NCBI GenBank assembly: GCA_914767715.1
Contig: OU612068.1
Coordinates: 8,866,001 to 8,930,000 of the forward strand
Source of the DNA: Membranipora membranacea
Lineage: Eukaryota; Bryozoa; Gymnolaemata; Cheilostomatida; Membraniporidae
Reading direction: 5' to 3'
DNA: 64,000 nucleotides
Position numbers and translations under genes: made by a program. The first letter of the stretch is position 1; every line of letters begins with the position of its first letter. The notes below the pieces were generated by a model. It made no database searches. It had not been told where the DNA came from and saw only the letters and a list, made by a program, of their open reading frames with translations. Below are positions 44,922 through 55,529 of the stretch, piece after piece.

Positions 44922-47636
44922 ATGCCCAAGGTCCACTATAATTCAAAGTTTAACAAAGCTTGGATTACAGACTTTGAGTGGCTCAGAGCTGTACCAGGTG
45001 ATGTAAACTCAGCATTTTGCTCACTATGTAAATGTCAACTGTCTGTATCACATGGTGGTAAAAATGACATTCAAAAACATCTAAAGACAAACAAACACAT
45101 TCAGGCTGAAGGAGCTATCAGAAAATCTAAGAAGATTACCCAGATGTTTCCTACAGGCCAGACTGAGTTGGACAAGGTAAGAATAACTTTAATTAAGGGC
45201 CTTTGCTCATTTGACAGCCAGTCAAGCTCAACTTGGTTTTATCAGCGGACACTGGACAGTTGTGTGCCTCAAATCTGTAGCAAAGTCAATAGGTGTCAGA
45301 ACTCAGGCCTATTTCTTGATGGAAGATGTAGTCCACTCTCACTGCCAAACTAATAGGCTACTCAGTACTCATCACTGACATTTGGTTTAGTGACTTCTTG
45401 CTAGTCTGCAGATTAATTAAGATTTCTTTCTAGTTACTCAATCAATTATTTATATTAACTTTCTGTTCCACCAGGTGACCCATGCCGAAGCAAAGTTTGC
45501 TGTTTTCCAAGTAAAATATAACCTAGCCTTCAATATAGCTGACCATTACAGCAAGATAACAAGCAGTATGTACCCAGATAGCAAGGTGGCGGCTCAGAAT
45601 GGTTCTGGAAGAACAAAGAGTACAGCAATGATAACACATGAGTTTGAATATTAACATTCTTGTTAGTGAATATTTGGGCTTTATTATGGACGACTTATAC
45701 CCTTGTTCAGGTCTGTATCACACTGGCCTTCGGCTAAATTGGTTAATTAAGAATTTGTCTCTAACTCCATGGTTAAATTCACATTACGCATCACAAAACA
45801 CAGGATTTTTGTACGCTCCACTAAGTGCCCACTTGTTAACATTATAATGATATGTATATGATTATATTTTAGAGGTGTTAGGTCCCCGTGAAGATAATAT
45901 CCTCACAGAGCTGTTGAGGAAAAGCAAATTTTCCCTGATGACAGATGAAACCACCGATCATGGGACGTCTAAGCAACTAGTCATACTTGCCAGAGTATAT
46001 GACGGAAAAGACATTTCTACAAAATTTGTAGACATGCCAGTGTGTAACTTTTCCACCGCCCAAGACATCTTTGATGCCATCGATGAATGTTTCCGGCAAG
46101 CATATCTAACCTGTTATATTGTGCAATACATTAAAAGTCGGCATACTCTTTGTTTATATCTATGTTCTATTCTGTTGACCGGATATTTCTTCCTTTAAGA
46201 TTATGTTGATATATTACTGTTATATTTTAGGTCCCGAGATATTCCATGGACAAATGTTGTCGGTTTCAATTCCGATAACTGCTCAGTCATGAAAGGGAAG
46301 AGGAATGGCCTCATTGCTAAGTTGAGGGAGGTCAATCCAGTGATAATTGATATTGGCTGTGTATGTCACCTGGCCAACCTAGCAGTAGGACAATCGCTTA
46401 AAACTCTACCTTGCAGAGTTGATGATCTGCTGACTGATATCTTCAGTCACTTCAGTAGCAGGTAAGCTGATTCATAACGCTACCGTTAAATACGATGACA
46501 AAAAAAAAATTATTTTATTAACTTTTTTTGGCTTGTTATTGTCAAGAGTCATGTGCTGTATATTATAGCTATTTTCATAGCAGTCTGATATTTATCTGAT
46601 TTCAGTTCTAAGCGCATGGAACAGCTGAAAGAATTTCAGCAGTTTGCAGAGTGTGAGGAGAAGAGAATTCTCAAGCACTGCCCTACCAGATGGCTGAGTC
46701 TTCGTCGGGCCATTGTCCGCACAATTGACCAACACAAGGCTCTGGTTTCTTACTTTGGAGCTCACCCAGATGTGGAAAAACCCAGATCTAAAGTTAACAA
46801 CATTTACCTCACTCTTACAGACAAGCTCACGCTACCTTGGCTGCACTTCATTCAACATGCTCTAGAACCATACTTTGCATTTAACACTGTATTTCAGGTA
46901 GGCCTAAGTACATTAGCAGAGTATTGTATGACTATGAACTAAAGTTGTAGTTGTGTTTGTGTCTCAAAGAAATCCCTAATTTTAATACTAATATTTCAGA
47001 ATAAATATTTTGTGTGTGATGCCTTTTCTTCTTAAACGTGCATGCTAACATCTGATAGTCTCATTTGATATTCCCATTTATATCCAGTCTGAAGATGTAT
47101 TGATCGTTGATCTGATGGCATCAATGAAACGACTGATAAAACATGTTCTGAGCTCGTATGTCCCAGTACCCACCATCAAGGAACATGAAGGTAGACTGTC
47201 TGAATTTGACCACGCAAATCGAGATGGTCAGTTGGAGGATCTGAGCCTGAACATCGGCACAAATTGCCGGACCATACTGACATCTATCGAAGAGGAGATG
47301 GACTCTCGCTTAGTGAAAGACTTTTATAGGTTAGTTTCGTGGATTGATATTTTCTTTATTATTATTTTCTTGTCTTGTTTTGCAATTAATCTCCACATTC
47401 AGTCCAAGTTTGAATTGAAATATTTGCTCTTTGTTTAGAGTCAAATCCGAGCTTTCCTGGAAGCAGGGGTTACGAAGATGCTGAATATATTCCCTCTGGC
47501 TTCGGAAGCGATCAGAATGGCACCTGCTGCAGTCCGTAAGAAGAGAATGGACTTCTCCGCTCAGGAAATACATACATACAATACAAATCCATTAAATTAT
47601 ACTTATGACAATGAAATCTCTGCTTCACCTTTATAA
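44922..47636 (+). pseudogene. BED-finger hAT transposase, probably truncated
   Basis: Exon 44922-45176 holds a BED-like zinc finger (C33, C36, H53, H59; FCSLCKCQL ... KHLKTNKH). Exon 45475 to about 45644 is helical (FAVFQVKYNLAFNIADHY), with its 3' junction unclear. Exon 45873 to about 46100 has FSLMTDETTDHGTSKQLVIL (first catalytic Asp region). Exon 46231-46461 has NVVGFNSDNCSVMKGKRNGL (second Asp) and CVCHLANLAV (C..H). Exons 46606-46897 (CPTRWLSLRRA), 47088-47329 and 47441-47636 follow in matching phase, ending NIFPLASEAI and TAA. The C-terminal hATC dimerisation domain with its catalytic Glu block is not visible. This, plus two unresolved junctions, suggests an inactive copy. Confidence 0.8.
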
Positions 47637-47814
47637 CCGCAATAGATCATATTTAATGTTAGTGAAACAGGAATGTAGTAGCTTACTTGAATCTGGACAC
47701 TGAGCGCATTTCCTGTGATGTTGATGGTAAGTGTTTAAATCATATTTCACCTCAGGTTGATATTTTAGTAATAGTACAAACATGAAATTATTTGGGGCCA
47801 AATATACCTTTTTA

Positions 47815-47926
47815 GCCCTTCCTAGTGGCTGGAAACGCTCTCAGAGCTTCTGCGGATGGGGCTCCGCCCCGTACCCCATTGGGGGGCTCACACCGCCCCC
47901 CAAACCCCCAGGTGGGTGACTCGGGT
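47815..47926. repeat. GC-rich module at the hAT right end
   Basis: Hairpin-prone GC-rich sequence (GGGGCTCCGCCCCGTACCCC, then GGGGGGCTCACACCGCCCCC). Its reverse complement resembles 53945-53995 over about 45 bases (GGGGGTTTGGGGGGCG, AGCCCCCC, CGGGGT.CGG in order). The overlapping 47825 ORF therefore starts inside transposon DNA. Confidence 0.8.
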
Positions 47927-47935
47927 GACCCTAGC

Positions 47936-48205
47936 AGATCAGGCACCGTTGACTCCTCTAACTCTTCTAACTCAGCCACTAAAATAATAGAGCCAGACAT
48001 TGATTATGCTGAAAGACTTGAATTTTTGGAGCTGCCTATTCTCTGTGGTTTTATTTCTGAGATGTCTAAAACTGTTTTTAACAAAATTGCGTCTGATGAA
48101 GACCATCATCTCTTTTTAGTCGTGTTATTTTTAACTGTGCAAAGGTATCCTCTCGCCTACGTACCATCTATCGCCCACCAAAGTGCAGGACACAAAAGCG
48201 TTTAA
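47936..48205 (+). CDS. Continuation of the interrupted repeat gene
   Basis: Immediately after the hAT, the frame DPSRSGTVDSSNSSNSATKI continues into a normal-looking domain (DYAERLEFLELPILCGFISE, MSKTVFNKIASDEDHH) and on to TAA at 48203-48205. The other repeat frame stops after about 18 codons (LLTQPLK). The first reading therefore looks like the coding one on this side. On the left side the same frame contains stops inside the 57-bp units. Gene identity unknown. Confidence 0.4.
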   Translation, partial: RSGTVDSSNSSNSATKIIEPDIDYAERLEFLELPILCGFISEMSKTVFNKIASDEDHHLFLVVLFLTVQRYPLAYVPSIAHQSAGHKSV

Positions 48206-50135
48206 AGAGATTTTTTCCATACTTTATGTCAGCTCACAACAGAATTTAAAATGTTCATTTTCATGTACCAATCAAATCTTATCACCTGTTGATTGTTATA
48301 ATAACCGAACCAAACCAAAACAAGTTGATTCTTTGTTGATAAATCAAGTGAAGGCCAGCTGTGGACGCCATCACCGGGCTTAGGGAAGTTGGCGTCTCCA
48401 CATCTAGTCTGATCACATTCTATAGATCGAGGATTCTGTCAGTGAACTCATACGCGCCTCCAAGTTGATTTCCATACTTGTCAAAAGGGAACAAGGAGAG
48501 ACTTGAAGGGCTTGAGAAATTATGCCTTAAGTGTTGTCCGTAAATCTTGCCATATGTAGAATGTCATGATGAGCTGCTTGTGGCATTGAATTTAACAGAA
48601 CATTTGATGCCCCAACTATTGTATTGTATTGTATGTGTATTTTGAACCATCCATCATTGCAATAACCATCACGTTAGGCTTATGAGTTGTTGTGTCTCAT
48701 AAGAAACTGATAAAGCTGTTCTTTCTCTTCTCAGTCCTACACTTTTCAGTTCTATTAATCATAGGTCTGCAAGAGGATGTTCTACAAGTGTTGAATCTTA
48801 TACGACTAAAACATCTATGGCTCGGATTGTTGCTAATCTTTTTAAAAATAATTTTGTGACATAGAAAATAAAAATTCATTGACAGTAGTCAAGTTTAGAA
48901 GTGATAACTGTTCTTCATAACATTCAATATTGGTATAAATAATCTTAGTGGCTGTCTTTTGGCAGTGTTTGAGAATAAACTATGTCCGTAATGTAAAGAG
49001 CACACCAGCCATCCATTTCACCATTACTTACATTCAAACCCTGTCACATCACAAAACCCCGGCCCTCCCTTAATTCAACACAGCTCTCTGCGGAAAAAGC
49101 CTTTTTTATAAATACACCTAATTACATCAATACCTTTTTTCTTATTGTTTCTTTTGTTGTTGTTGTTTACAAATACAATGGTCATATTTGCTCCTTGAAT
49201 TGATCGGTGTTAAGTATCATATATCAAAAATTTCAAACTAAAAAAACCAAGAAGAATAGAAAAAGAAATCATAATTAAATAATACATTACATAGCGCAAA
49301 ATACTATTGCTGTTCTAAGCGCTTCTATAGTCCTTATTATATGTTGTGCAGTAGCGTCCGGATTGACAATCTATCACAAATTCATTTGTAAAATGACATT
49401 TATCATGTATATATCTGAGAGAGAGGGTCTTACGTTGATTAGTCATCAGAGTGTTGATCGTAGAGAGGTGAGAACAATGCTCGATATCAGCTATAACATC
49501 ACATTTAGTCAGTAAATGACCTTTGTGGTTGCCAATATTTGATGACTGAATTGGAGTTATCATTTGCTTGTTTGGGGACAAAAGTGACAAATGCACACAA
49601 CATGACACCATGTGCAAAATGTAACAAGACTCTGCACAAAATGTGACAACGTGCAAAACCCAACAACAATACAAAATTCCTCAACTATTTATCCCTTTCT
49701 GTTGCCATCATCGCTAGAAAATTGGAGTATGTGACGAGCCACATTACTGTCAAAGATATTACAGCAATCGGATAGCCTTGCCCCAGTAATTTCACCTGCA
49801 ATAACACGCAAAACATATATATGCTACTCAATGCTAATGTTGAAGTTAATATGTTCAGAGAATTATGAATAGTCATAAAAAAGTTAGGAATTCAGATTTT
49901 GTTTTTGACTTTTGAGCTGCTGAAATATCTTAAGGTATCCAAAATACACAATGCTGCTATGTTATAGAAAGCAAAATGTGTGGTGTATTCTTACTATGTA
50001 CATTTTATCATAAATACGATACTGTACGTCCACCATAAAATCAATGAAGAGGTTCATTGATCAAGAGTCAACATAATAGCAGCTGTAACCAAAGTGAAAC
50101 TGATACATGTGTGTAACTAGCCTAGGCTAGCTCTC
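48206..50135. other. No gene recognised
   Basis: AT-rich sequence with short ORFs on both strands (for example 49674-49318 minus, 119 codons, no recognisable motif). Confidence 0.45.
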
Positions 50136-50214
50136 TTGTGCAGGGGGTTTGTAACCCCACCCCAAACAGCCTCCCAAGGCTGTGTAAATATTCCTCACTT
50201 TACCTTTAACTATG

Positions 50215-50345
50215 AATACCTTCAAGGTTTGGTTGGGTCATTTTCATATATGGGTGTGATTGGTTTGATCATTCCATGTAGGTGTCTGATTGGTTGGGTC
50301 ATTTTCATGTGGGTGTCTGATTGGTTGGGTCATTTTTTTTTCCGG
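50215..50345. repeat. 31-bp tandem repeat, about 3-4 units
   Basis: Units of the type GATTGGTTGGGTCATTTTCA followed by TGTGGGTGTCT; further degenerate GGTCATTTT copies at 50418-50440. Confidence 0.85.
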
Positions 50346-50435
50346 TTATAGACTGATTCAATTTCCTTGCACCATTTCATATATGTCAAGGTCAACTTAA
50401 GGTTGATTTCATACTCAGGTCATTTTCATTTTGGG

Positions 50436-51480
50436 TCATTTTTAATGTTTGTATGTTCAATACTTCTATACCAAGACAAAAGGTGAAGTACCTTGGCATA
50501 AACATTGACACCAAACTAAACTGGAAGTCTCATGTCGAAACCAGATTAAACAAATGTACAGGCCTTCTTCTACAATGCAAGCGCATAACTGGACTAAAAT
50601 GGGGTGTTCGGCCTATAATACTTAAGTTAAGTAATCAAAAATACATCTCAAGAGACTGGCAGCATTAACATTTTCAAACTCATTTAAGACAACTCCTACT
50701 GCAGCCCTTGAATATTTGCTGGATCTCACCCCTCTTCATATTATAATTCAATTACATGCTATGAGAACCTGTTACAGGCTTATGGCAAGCAATCAGTGGG
50801 ACTCAAATCATAAATATGGTCACAACACAATTTTTAACTTACTAGCTACCATCTGCTCACCAGCCTTGATGCCTTAAGAATCTATCCCCCGCACTTTGGT
50901 TTTTGGTATGACTCATGTGAAATTTGAGGTACCACACCGTTCGCGGTGGATAGAACGGGATGTTAGAACTGACTACGACATCAATGTTCATACAGATCGT
51001 TCACGAAATGATCTCGGCGGTGGATCAGGTGTATATAATTATTACTAGTAATAATAATCCTCCTTTTGTACGAGATACAGAAGAGTTTCAATGCCTTGGA
51101 AACACAGTAACAGTATTCCAAGCTGAAATTACTGCTGTCTCAAATGCTCTCACAACTGTTCAATTTTTAGAAGGTCTGAATATTGCCATCTATATTGATA
51201 GCCAGGCTGCAATGCATGCGCTTAATTGATTTGCTCCGATTCATTCGTATTTTGGGGCGTTCTGAACAACGATGCTAGATTAAACTTTGTTTTATGGAAG
51301 GCTTGAGTTCTATTGGTGCCTGAGACCTGAACCCGGGTTGATCCGAGTCACCTCAGTCAGCCCCTTCTCAAAGACAAAGACAAGACAAGGTATAACTGGT
51401 CTCAGGTGTGTCTTGGCGCGTGATAAATGGGCCAGCTTTGGCTAAAATGTCTTCAAAAAAATCCCATCCATCCTGAAGTA
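50436..51480 (+). pseudogene. I/Nimb-like LINE 3' fragment: RT C-terminus and RNase H
   Basis: RT thumb/tail: KVKYLGINIDTKLNWKSHVE, then LLLQCKRITGLKWGVRP. After a stop it continues TAALEYLLDLTPLHI-like sequence and a conserved linker. RNase H pieces follow in two frames: DINVHTDRSRNDLGGGSGVY (first Asp), VFQAEITAVSNAL (Glu), AIYIDSQAAMHAL (Asp). The order matches the C-terminal half missing from the element at 32.1-36.9 kb, but it sits about 13.5 kb away, so it is a separate copy of the same group. Multiple stops and shifts. Confidence 0.75.
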
Positions 51481-52080
51481 ATTGGAAAATGTGCCAGCAA
51501 CTCTTCTTCCTGTACCTTGTACTAAATCAGGGATGAAAGAGTTTCAAACTCTTCTCTCCTGTCTCTGCCTTAGTAGGGTAGAAGCCAACACACTCCTTTC
51601 CCGCCTGGTCCTCCTCCTGCCTCTTGCGGCAATAACTGTAGCAATTATAACTGCTAGCATGTTAGCATTGAAAAGTACACAAGATGCTTTGCCTACTCGT
51701 AAAAGCAACTTTAAAGGGCAGAACAAGGACCCTGGCAATCAATAAACAAATCAACCATATGTTGTTGATGTTGTCATGAAGGCTTGTCAAGAGGAACAGA
51801 GTTCGCAGACTGCTGAGCATTGCTGACAAAGTCAGCCTATCATAAACTCATCATGCCTAAGCAAAAAACAGAGGGCAGTTTTGTAAGATAGCATCAATAG
51901 TGAATATGAAGCAATCAACAAGAAATATTGCTTGGAAGATGCAAGAAAGTAATACCTGTCGATGGGGATTGAGGAAGAAAATCAAAACACGCTTACTTAG
52001 AAATCCACTAATATTCGTTAGATTCCACCGCAAACAACAATAATTGAGGTCATACAGAGACAAAGTACAGCATCTATTTA
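51481..52080. other. Decayed LINE sequence
   Basis: 51481-51750 may extend the RNase H-side tail of the preceding element (EFQTLLSCLCLSRVEANTLL). 51750-52080 probably contains the decayed start of the following CR1-like RT. Neither gives a continuous frame. Confidence 0.35.
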
Positions 52081-53436
52081 TTGAAAATACCTCTCCATGA
52101 AGACTTCCCAAGCTGGCTAACGAAGAACAATAGCCATATCATGAGCAAGCCGATCACAAATATCATCAATGCCATACTCGCTAACGGATACTTCCCATGT
52201 CTTTGGAAGAAAGCTGAGGTGACTCCCGTACCCAAAGTAAAACACCCAAACAAATTCAAAGACATAGCCTCTTGTTCCACCTGGGAAAAACCACTGAGCG
52301 TATCATCGCAAAATAACTACGAGCTCAATTACCAACTATGATTCATCAATACGCATACACCCCTAACATCGCTACTACAGATGCATTGGTGAAATTTACA
52401 GCTGATATCATAGACAAATTGGATGACAAAGAATGTCTTGGTGTAAGATAACTAATGTCAGATTTTTCCAAGGCATTTGACCCTATGCAGCCGAATATCG
52501 CTGTCACCAAACTCATTGACATGAACATCAATCATGTAACTATCAAACTAGTTAAAAGCTTTCTCTCAAAGAGATCTCAGTGTGATAGGTATGGGAACCA
52601 TACATCAGCATATCAGTCCTGTCACATAGGCGTGCCACAAGGAACGATATTAGGTCCAGTATTACTATGCCACACATAAAATGCGCAGATGATTCAACCC
52701 TCTACCACGCGATAATGAAAGCTTATTCTGATATTACTGACATAACGACGAGAACAGCCGGTATACTGAAGCTCCATGAAAACCAACTACAGAATGCAGC
52801 TGATCAAGCATCATTATGGTGCGAGAAAAATAGCATGCTTCTGGTTGCCACTAAATCCCAGCCGATAATCTTCATGCTGCAGAAAACAATCAACATCAAC
52901 CCAATCAGAATTAACGACTCAGCAGTCAGTAACAGTGACAATGTGAAGCTGTGGGTGCGACATTCGATCGTCATCTGAAGTTTTCTGCGCATGTTTCAAC
53001 GATTATCGAAAAGTGCCGACCAAAGTTTCACGCGATGTGCCAACTGCAGAAAGCAGGGGTCAGTAATCGCCACCAAACCTTCTTCTACCAGACCCGTGTA
53101 CTGCCGCATAAAACATACGCTGCACAATGCTGGTTTCCGCAAATAGGGAAAGGTGATGCCGAGAGACTCGAGAAATACCAACACCACTATCTCCGGTTTA
53201 TCTACCCAGACCCCGAACACACCAAAAATCGCCCTCAAGAAACCCGGTTGCCGACCATCACCACCAGATTAACAACTCTGTGTGAGGAATATATAAGTTG
53301 CTTGCGAGCCAGTCCTAGTCATCCACTATACAGCCAATTGAACACTGGCTGGATATCTACACACAGCGGGCGACATATTAAAAATAAATCCCGCGCAGCT
53401 TTAATATTGAAAAGCCTCTTCCAGCAGTTTTTTTAA
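52081..53436 (+). pseudogene. CR1-like LINE reverse transcriptase fragment
   Basis: RT motifs in order across four frames: NIINAILANGYFPCLWKKAE, VTPVPKVKHP; DFSKAFDPMQPNIAVTKLID (palm Asp); CHIGVPQGTILGPVL; IKCADDSTLYH, where the usual YADD Tyr is Cys; then FDRHLKFSAHVSTIIEKCRP, KFHAMCQLQKAGV, YAAQCWFP and a tail with GRHIKNKSRAALILKSLFQQ. The order is typical of CR1-group elements. No endonuclease is present, so it is 5'-truncated. At least three frameshifts. Confidence 0.8.
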
Positions 53437-53439
53437 TTT

Positions 53440-53884
53440 TATTTGTAATTTTTATATTGTGTACCAGTACCTGACAGACTACATGTTTTTCTATTTACAA
53501 TGAGTAATTGTGTGCTCATACGTACAATTCTTTTTTAGTACTGTATCATTGTGAGCACTGTCTTATTTACCTTACCGTATTAACAGGCATTAAAGTCTAT
53601 ACAAACAAACAAAAGAAAAAGACCTTATCGCAATGAATGGACAAAAAAAGATTGGAAATATCACAAGCATTCCTGAATATTCATGCAGCCACATTATTCA
53701 GTAAAACAGCAACATGCCCAGTGGGGCCGCAGCTAAACTGGGCACAGCAGGATCTCAAATAGACGTCATAATATAGCAATTTCACCCGAAAGTAACATTG
53801 TAGTTGTAGTATAAAAAAATGGTGATATTATTGCCAATGATGATGATATCCACAGGGGCGGATTTTCAGAATATTGACCAGGAA
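53440..53884. other. No gene recognised
   Basis: 3' flank of the CR1-like fragment, AT-rich. Confidence 0.5.
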
Positions 53885-54003
53885 TTTTAGTGTTTCTCTG
53901 AGGTGCGAAGCGCCTCAGCCGAGGGCGCGTAGCGCCCGAGCCAACCCAGCTGGGGGTTTGGGGGGCGCTGTAAGCCCCCCGACGGGGTCCGGGGGGGCTT
54001 ATA
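53885..54003. repeat. GC-rich palindromic module
   Basis: Nested short inverted repeats (GAGGTGCGAAGCGCCTC, GGGCGCGTAGCGCCC) followed by GGGGGTTTGGGGGGCGCTG and TAAGCCCCCCGACGGGGTCC. It shares the second half with the right end of the hAT at 47.8-47.9 kb, in inverted orientation, so it is probably the end of a related, otherwise unrecognised element. Confidence 0.75.
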
Positions 54004-54053
54004 TTATAGGGCTCTATAGGGCCATATTATTAATCCTGTAACCTTGCTCCAGG

Positions 54054-54914
54054 CAATGAACTCCCTCTTCCTCAGGAATAACAACAGGACGATATTGACC
54101 AATCAGCAAACAGTATCGCTTGAGCTATGTCTGGGACATTTGTTGAAATCAAAATTACATCTATGAAATAAAATGGCTAATAAGCCCATATTCCTTACAA
54201 AAGAGTTCATGACTATTAGTTATATCTCAAGAAAACATCTTACCCTACCATTCTACAGCTGCATCACTTGCCCAATATACCTGATAGTAGTGTTATTGAT
54301 TATGTGAACATCAACACACATGTGTATTTTGTTGCTTATTTCTTTCTTGGCTCAGAAAATATAGTTAGGGTGGTCTCTTGGGCCCCAAACTATGCTCATT
54401 GGATAGAGAAGATGTTGTAGGTAATCAACTATGTTTAAATTTTCCAAAACATTGTCCATGTGAGGGTATAGCCAGCCACAAAAGCAAAAATGTGTCTTCA
54501 AAATACTTCACAAATGATACAATTTCACAATAAATATCTTCAGTCATAGTGCACTTAAAGACATGTGGTTTTTTTTATCAGGTAAACACCCATTTTATTG
54601 AGATCAGCTATGAATCAAATACAGCTTACTACCCCTCAATAATCCTAGAAACATGATCTGCTCTGCTCTGAATTGGTGGCAGTGAACCTTCTCAGCCAAT
54701 GAAAGCCCTGATATTATTTGATGCAGTGAGTCTTTTGTTTATTTTCTATTGTTTAGTGGCATACACAATGGAAAGCCGAATATTCCTATATAGACCTAAT
54801 CTATTAAGCCTATATTAAAAGGGACACTAAATAGGCCAATTGTCTAGGACATCACACTAGGCCACACCCACAATTCCTATGGGTTGTTATTCCTGAGGAA
54901 GAGGGAGTTCATTA
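54054..54914. mobile_element. 861-bp MITE with 31-bp terminal inverted repeats
   Basis: AATGAACTCCCTCTTCCTCA opens the left repeat (54055-54085), whose exact complement is at 54883-54913. CTCCAGG flanks both sides (54047-54053, 54915-54921), a 7-bp (or mutated 8-bp) target duplication, which would suit a hAT-derived MITE. No ORF inside. Confidence 0.8.
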
Positions 54915-54921
54915 CTCCAGG

Positions 54922-55498
54922 TAGAGACACAGCTTCACAGCTTCTCAGATTATTTTGGTTCCTTTGTGTATTCTTCTGCTGTTCTGCATTTATGCCAACA
55001 CCAAGACTATTTTCATTTTGGAGAATTGTTAAAATCAACCCCAATCGGATTGCTTAAGGGTTAAGGGAAGGCACCACCTTAGAAAAAGTGAATTTTTTAC
55101 TAGGCTAGCACTTTAGGAAATTTGACCTAATCAGGTGAAATAAAACCTCTACTTTCAGAATATGTGATCAGAATTAGTCTAGGACAACTCTTTGTGACCT
55201 TTTATAACATTTTAAGACATGTCTACCACTTCCTGGTGTCTTAAAAAATATTTGTGTTTGGTTATCTGTCACCATTTTGACTCCCATTCTTGTTCATTTG
55301 TATTGGTACTGATTTATGAAGTGGCATATCATTAGAATCCAAAAAGCATGCTCTATTTGCTTACAGCTAGTTTGTTTTGATTTTAAACACTTGTGATTGG
55401 TTAGAGCCAATCTAAGCAGCAGATGTTTGACAGATTATTTCACCCAGAATGTAACTGTGAGCTCGTGATTGGCTGTTCAGTCAAATACTGTCCTTTGA
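54922..55498. other. No gene recognised
   Basis: Probably the 5' non-coding region of the Mutator-like element or host flank. No inverted repeat partner for the Mutator-like gene was found. Confidence 0.4.
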
Positions 55499-55529
55499 TT
55501 GGCTAATTGCAACAATGTGAGTTCAAGGA

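Larger units (their letters stand above)
44493..47927 (+). mobile_element. hAT transposon (complete insertion)
   Basis: The left end is CATACTTGCCAAGTCTCACG and the right end is a GC-rich segment finishing ACTCGGGTG. ACCCTAGC flanks both sides (44485-44492 and 47928-47935), an 8-bp target duplication, with one further shared base. The interrupted 57-bp repeat unit reads on exactly across the two flanks. The CA...TG tips fit hAT, although the rest of the two ends shows no clear inverted repeat. It encodes a BED-finger transposase. Confidence 0.8.

Noticed and set aside
47825-47935. Coding start at 47825 for the ORF ending at 48205
   Set aside because: The first 34 or so codons are hAT right-end DNA; only the part after 47935 belongs to the interrupted gene.
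49318-49674. 119-codon minus-strand ORF
   Set aside because: No motif, composition like random AT-rich sequence, no paralog or splice context.
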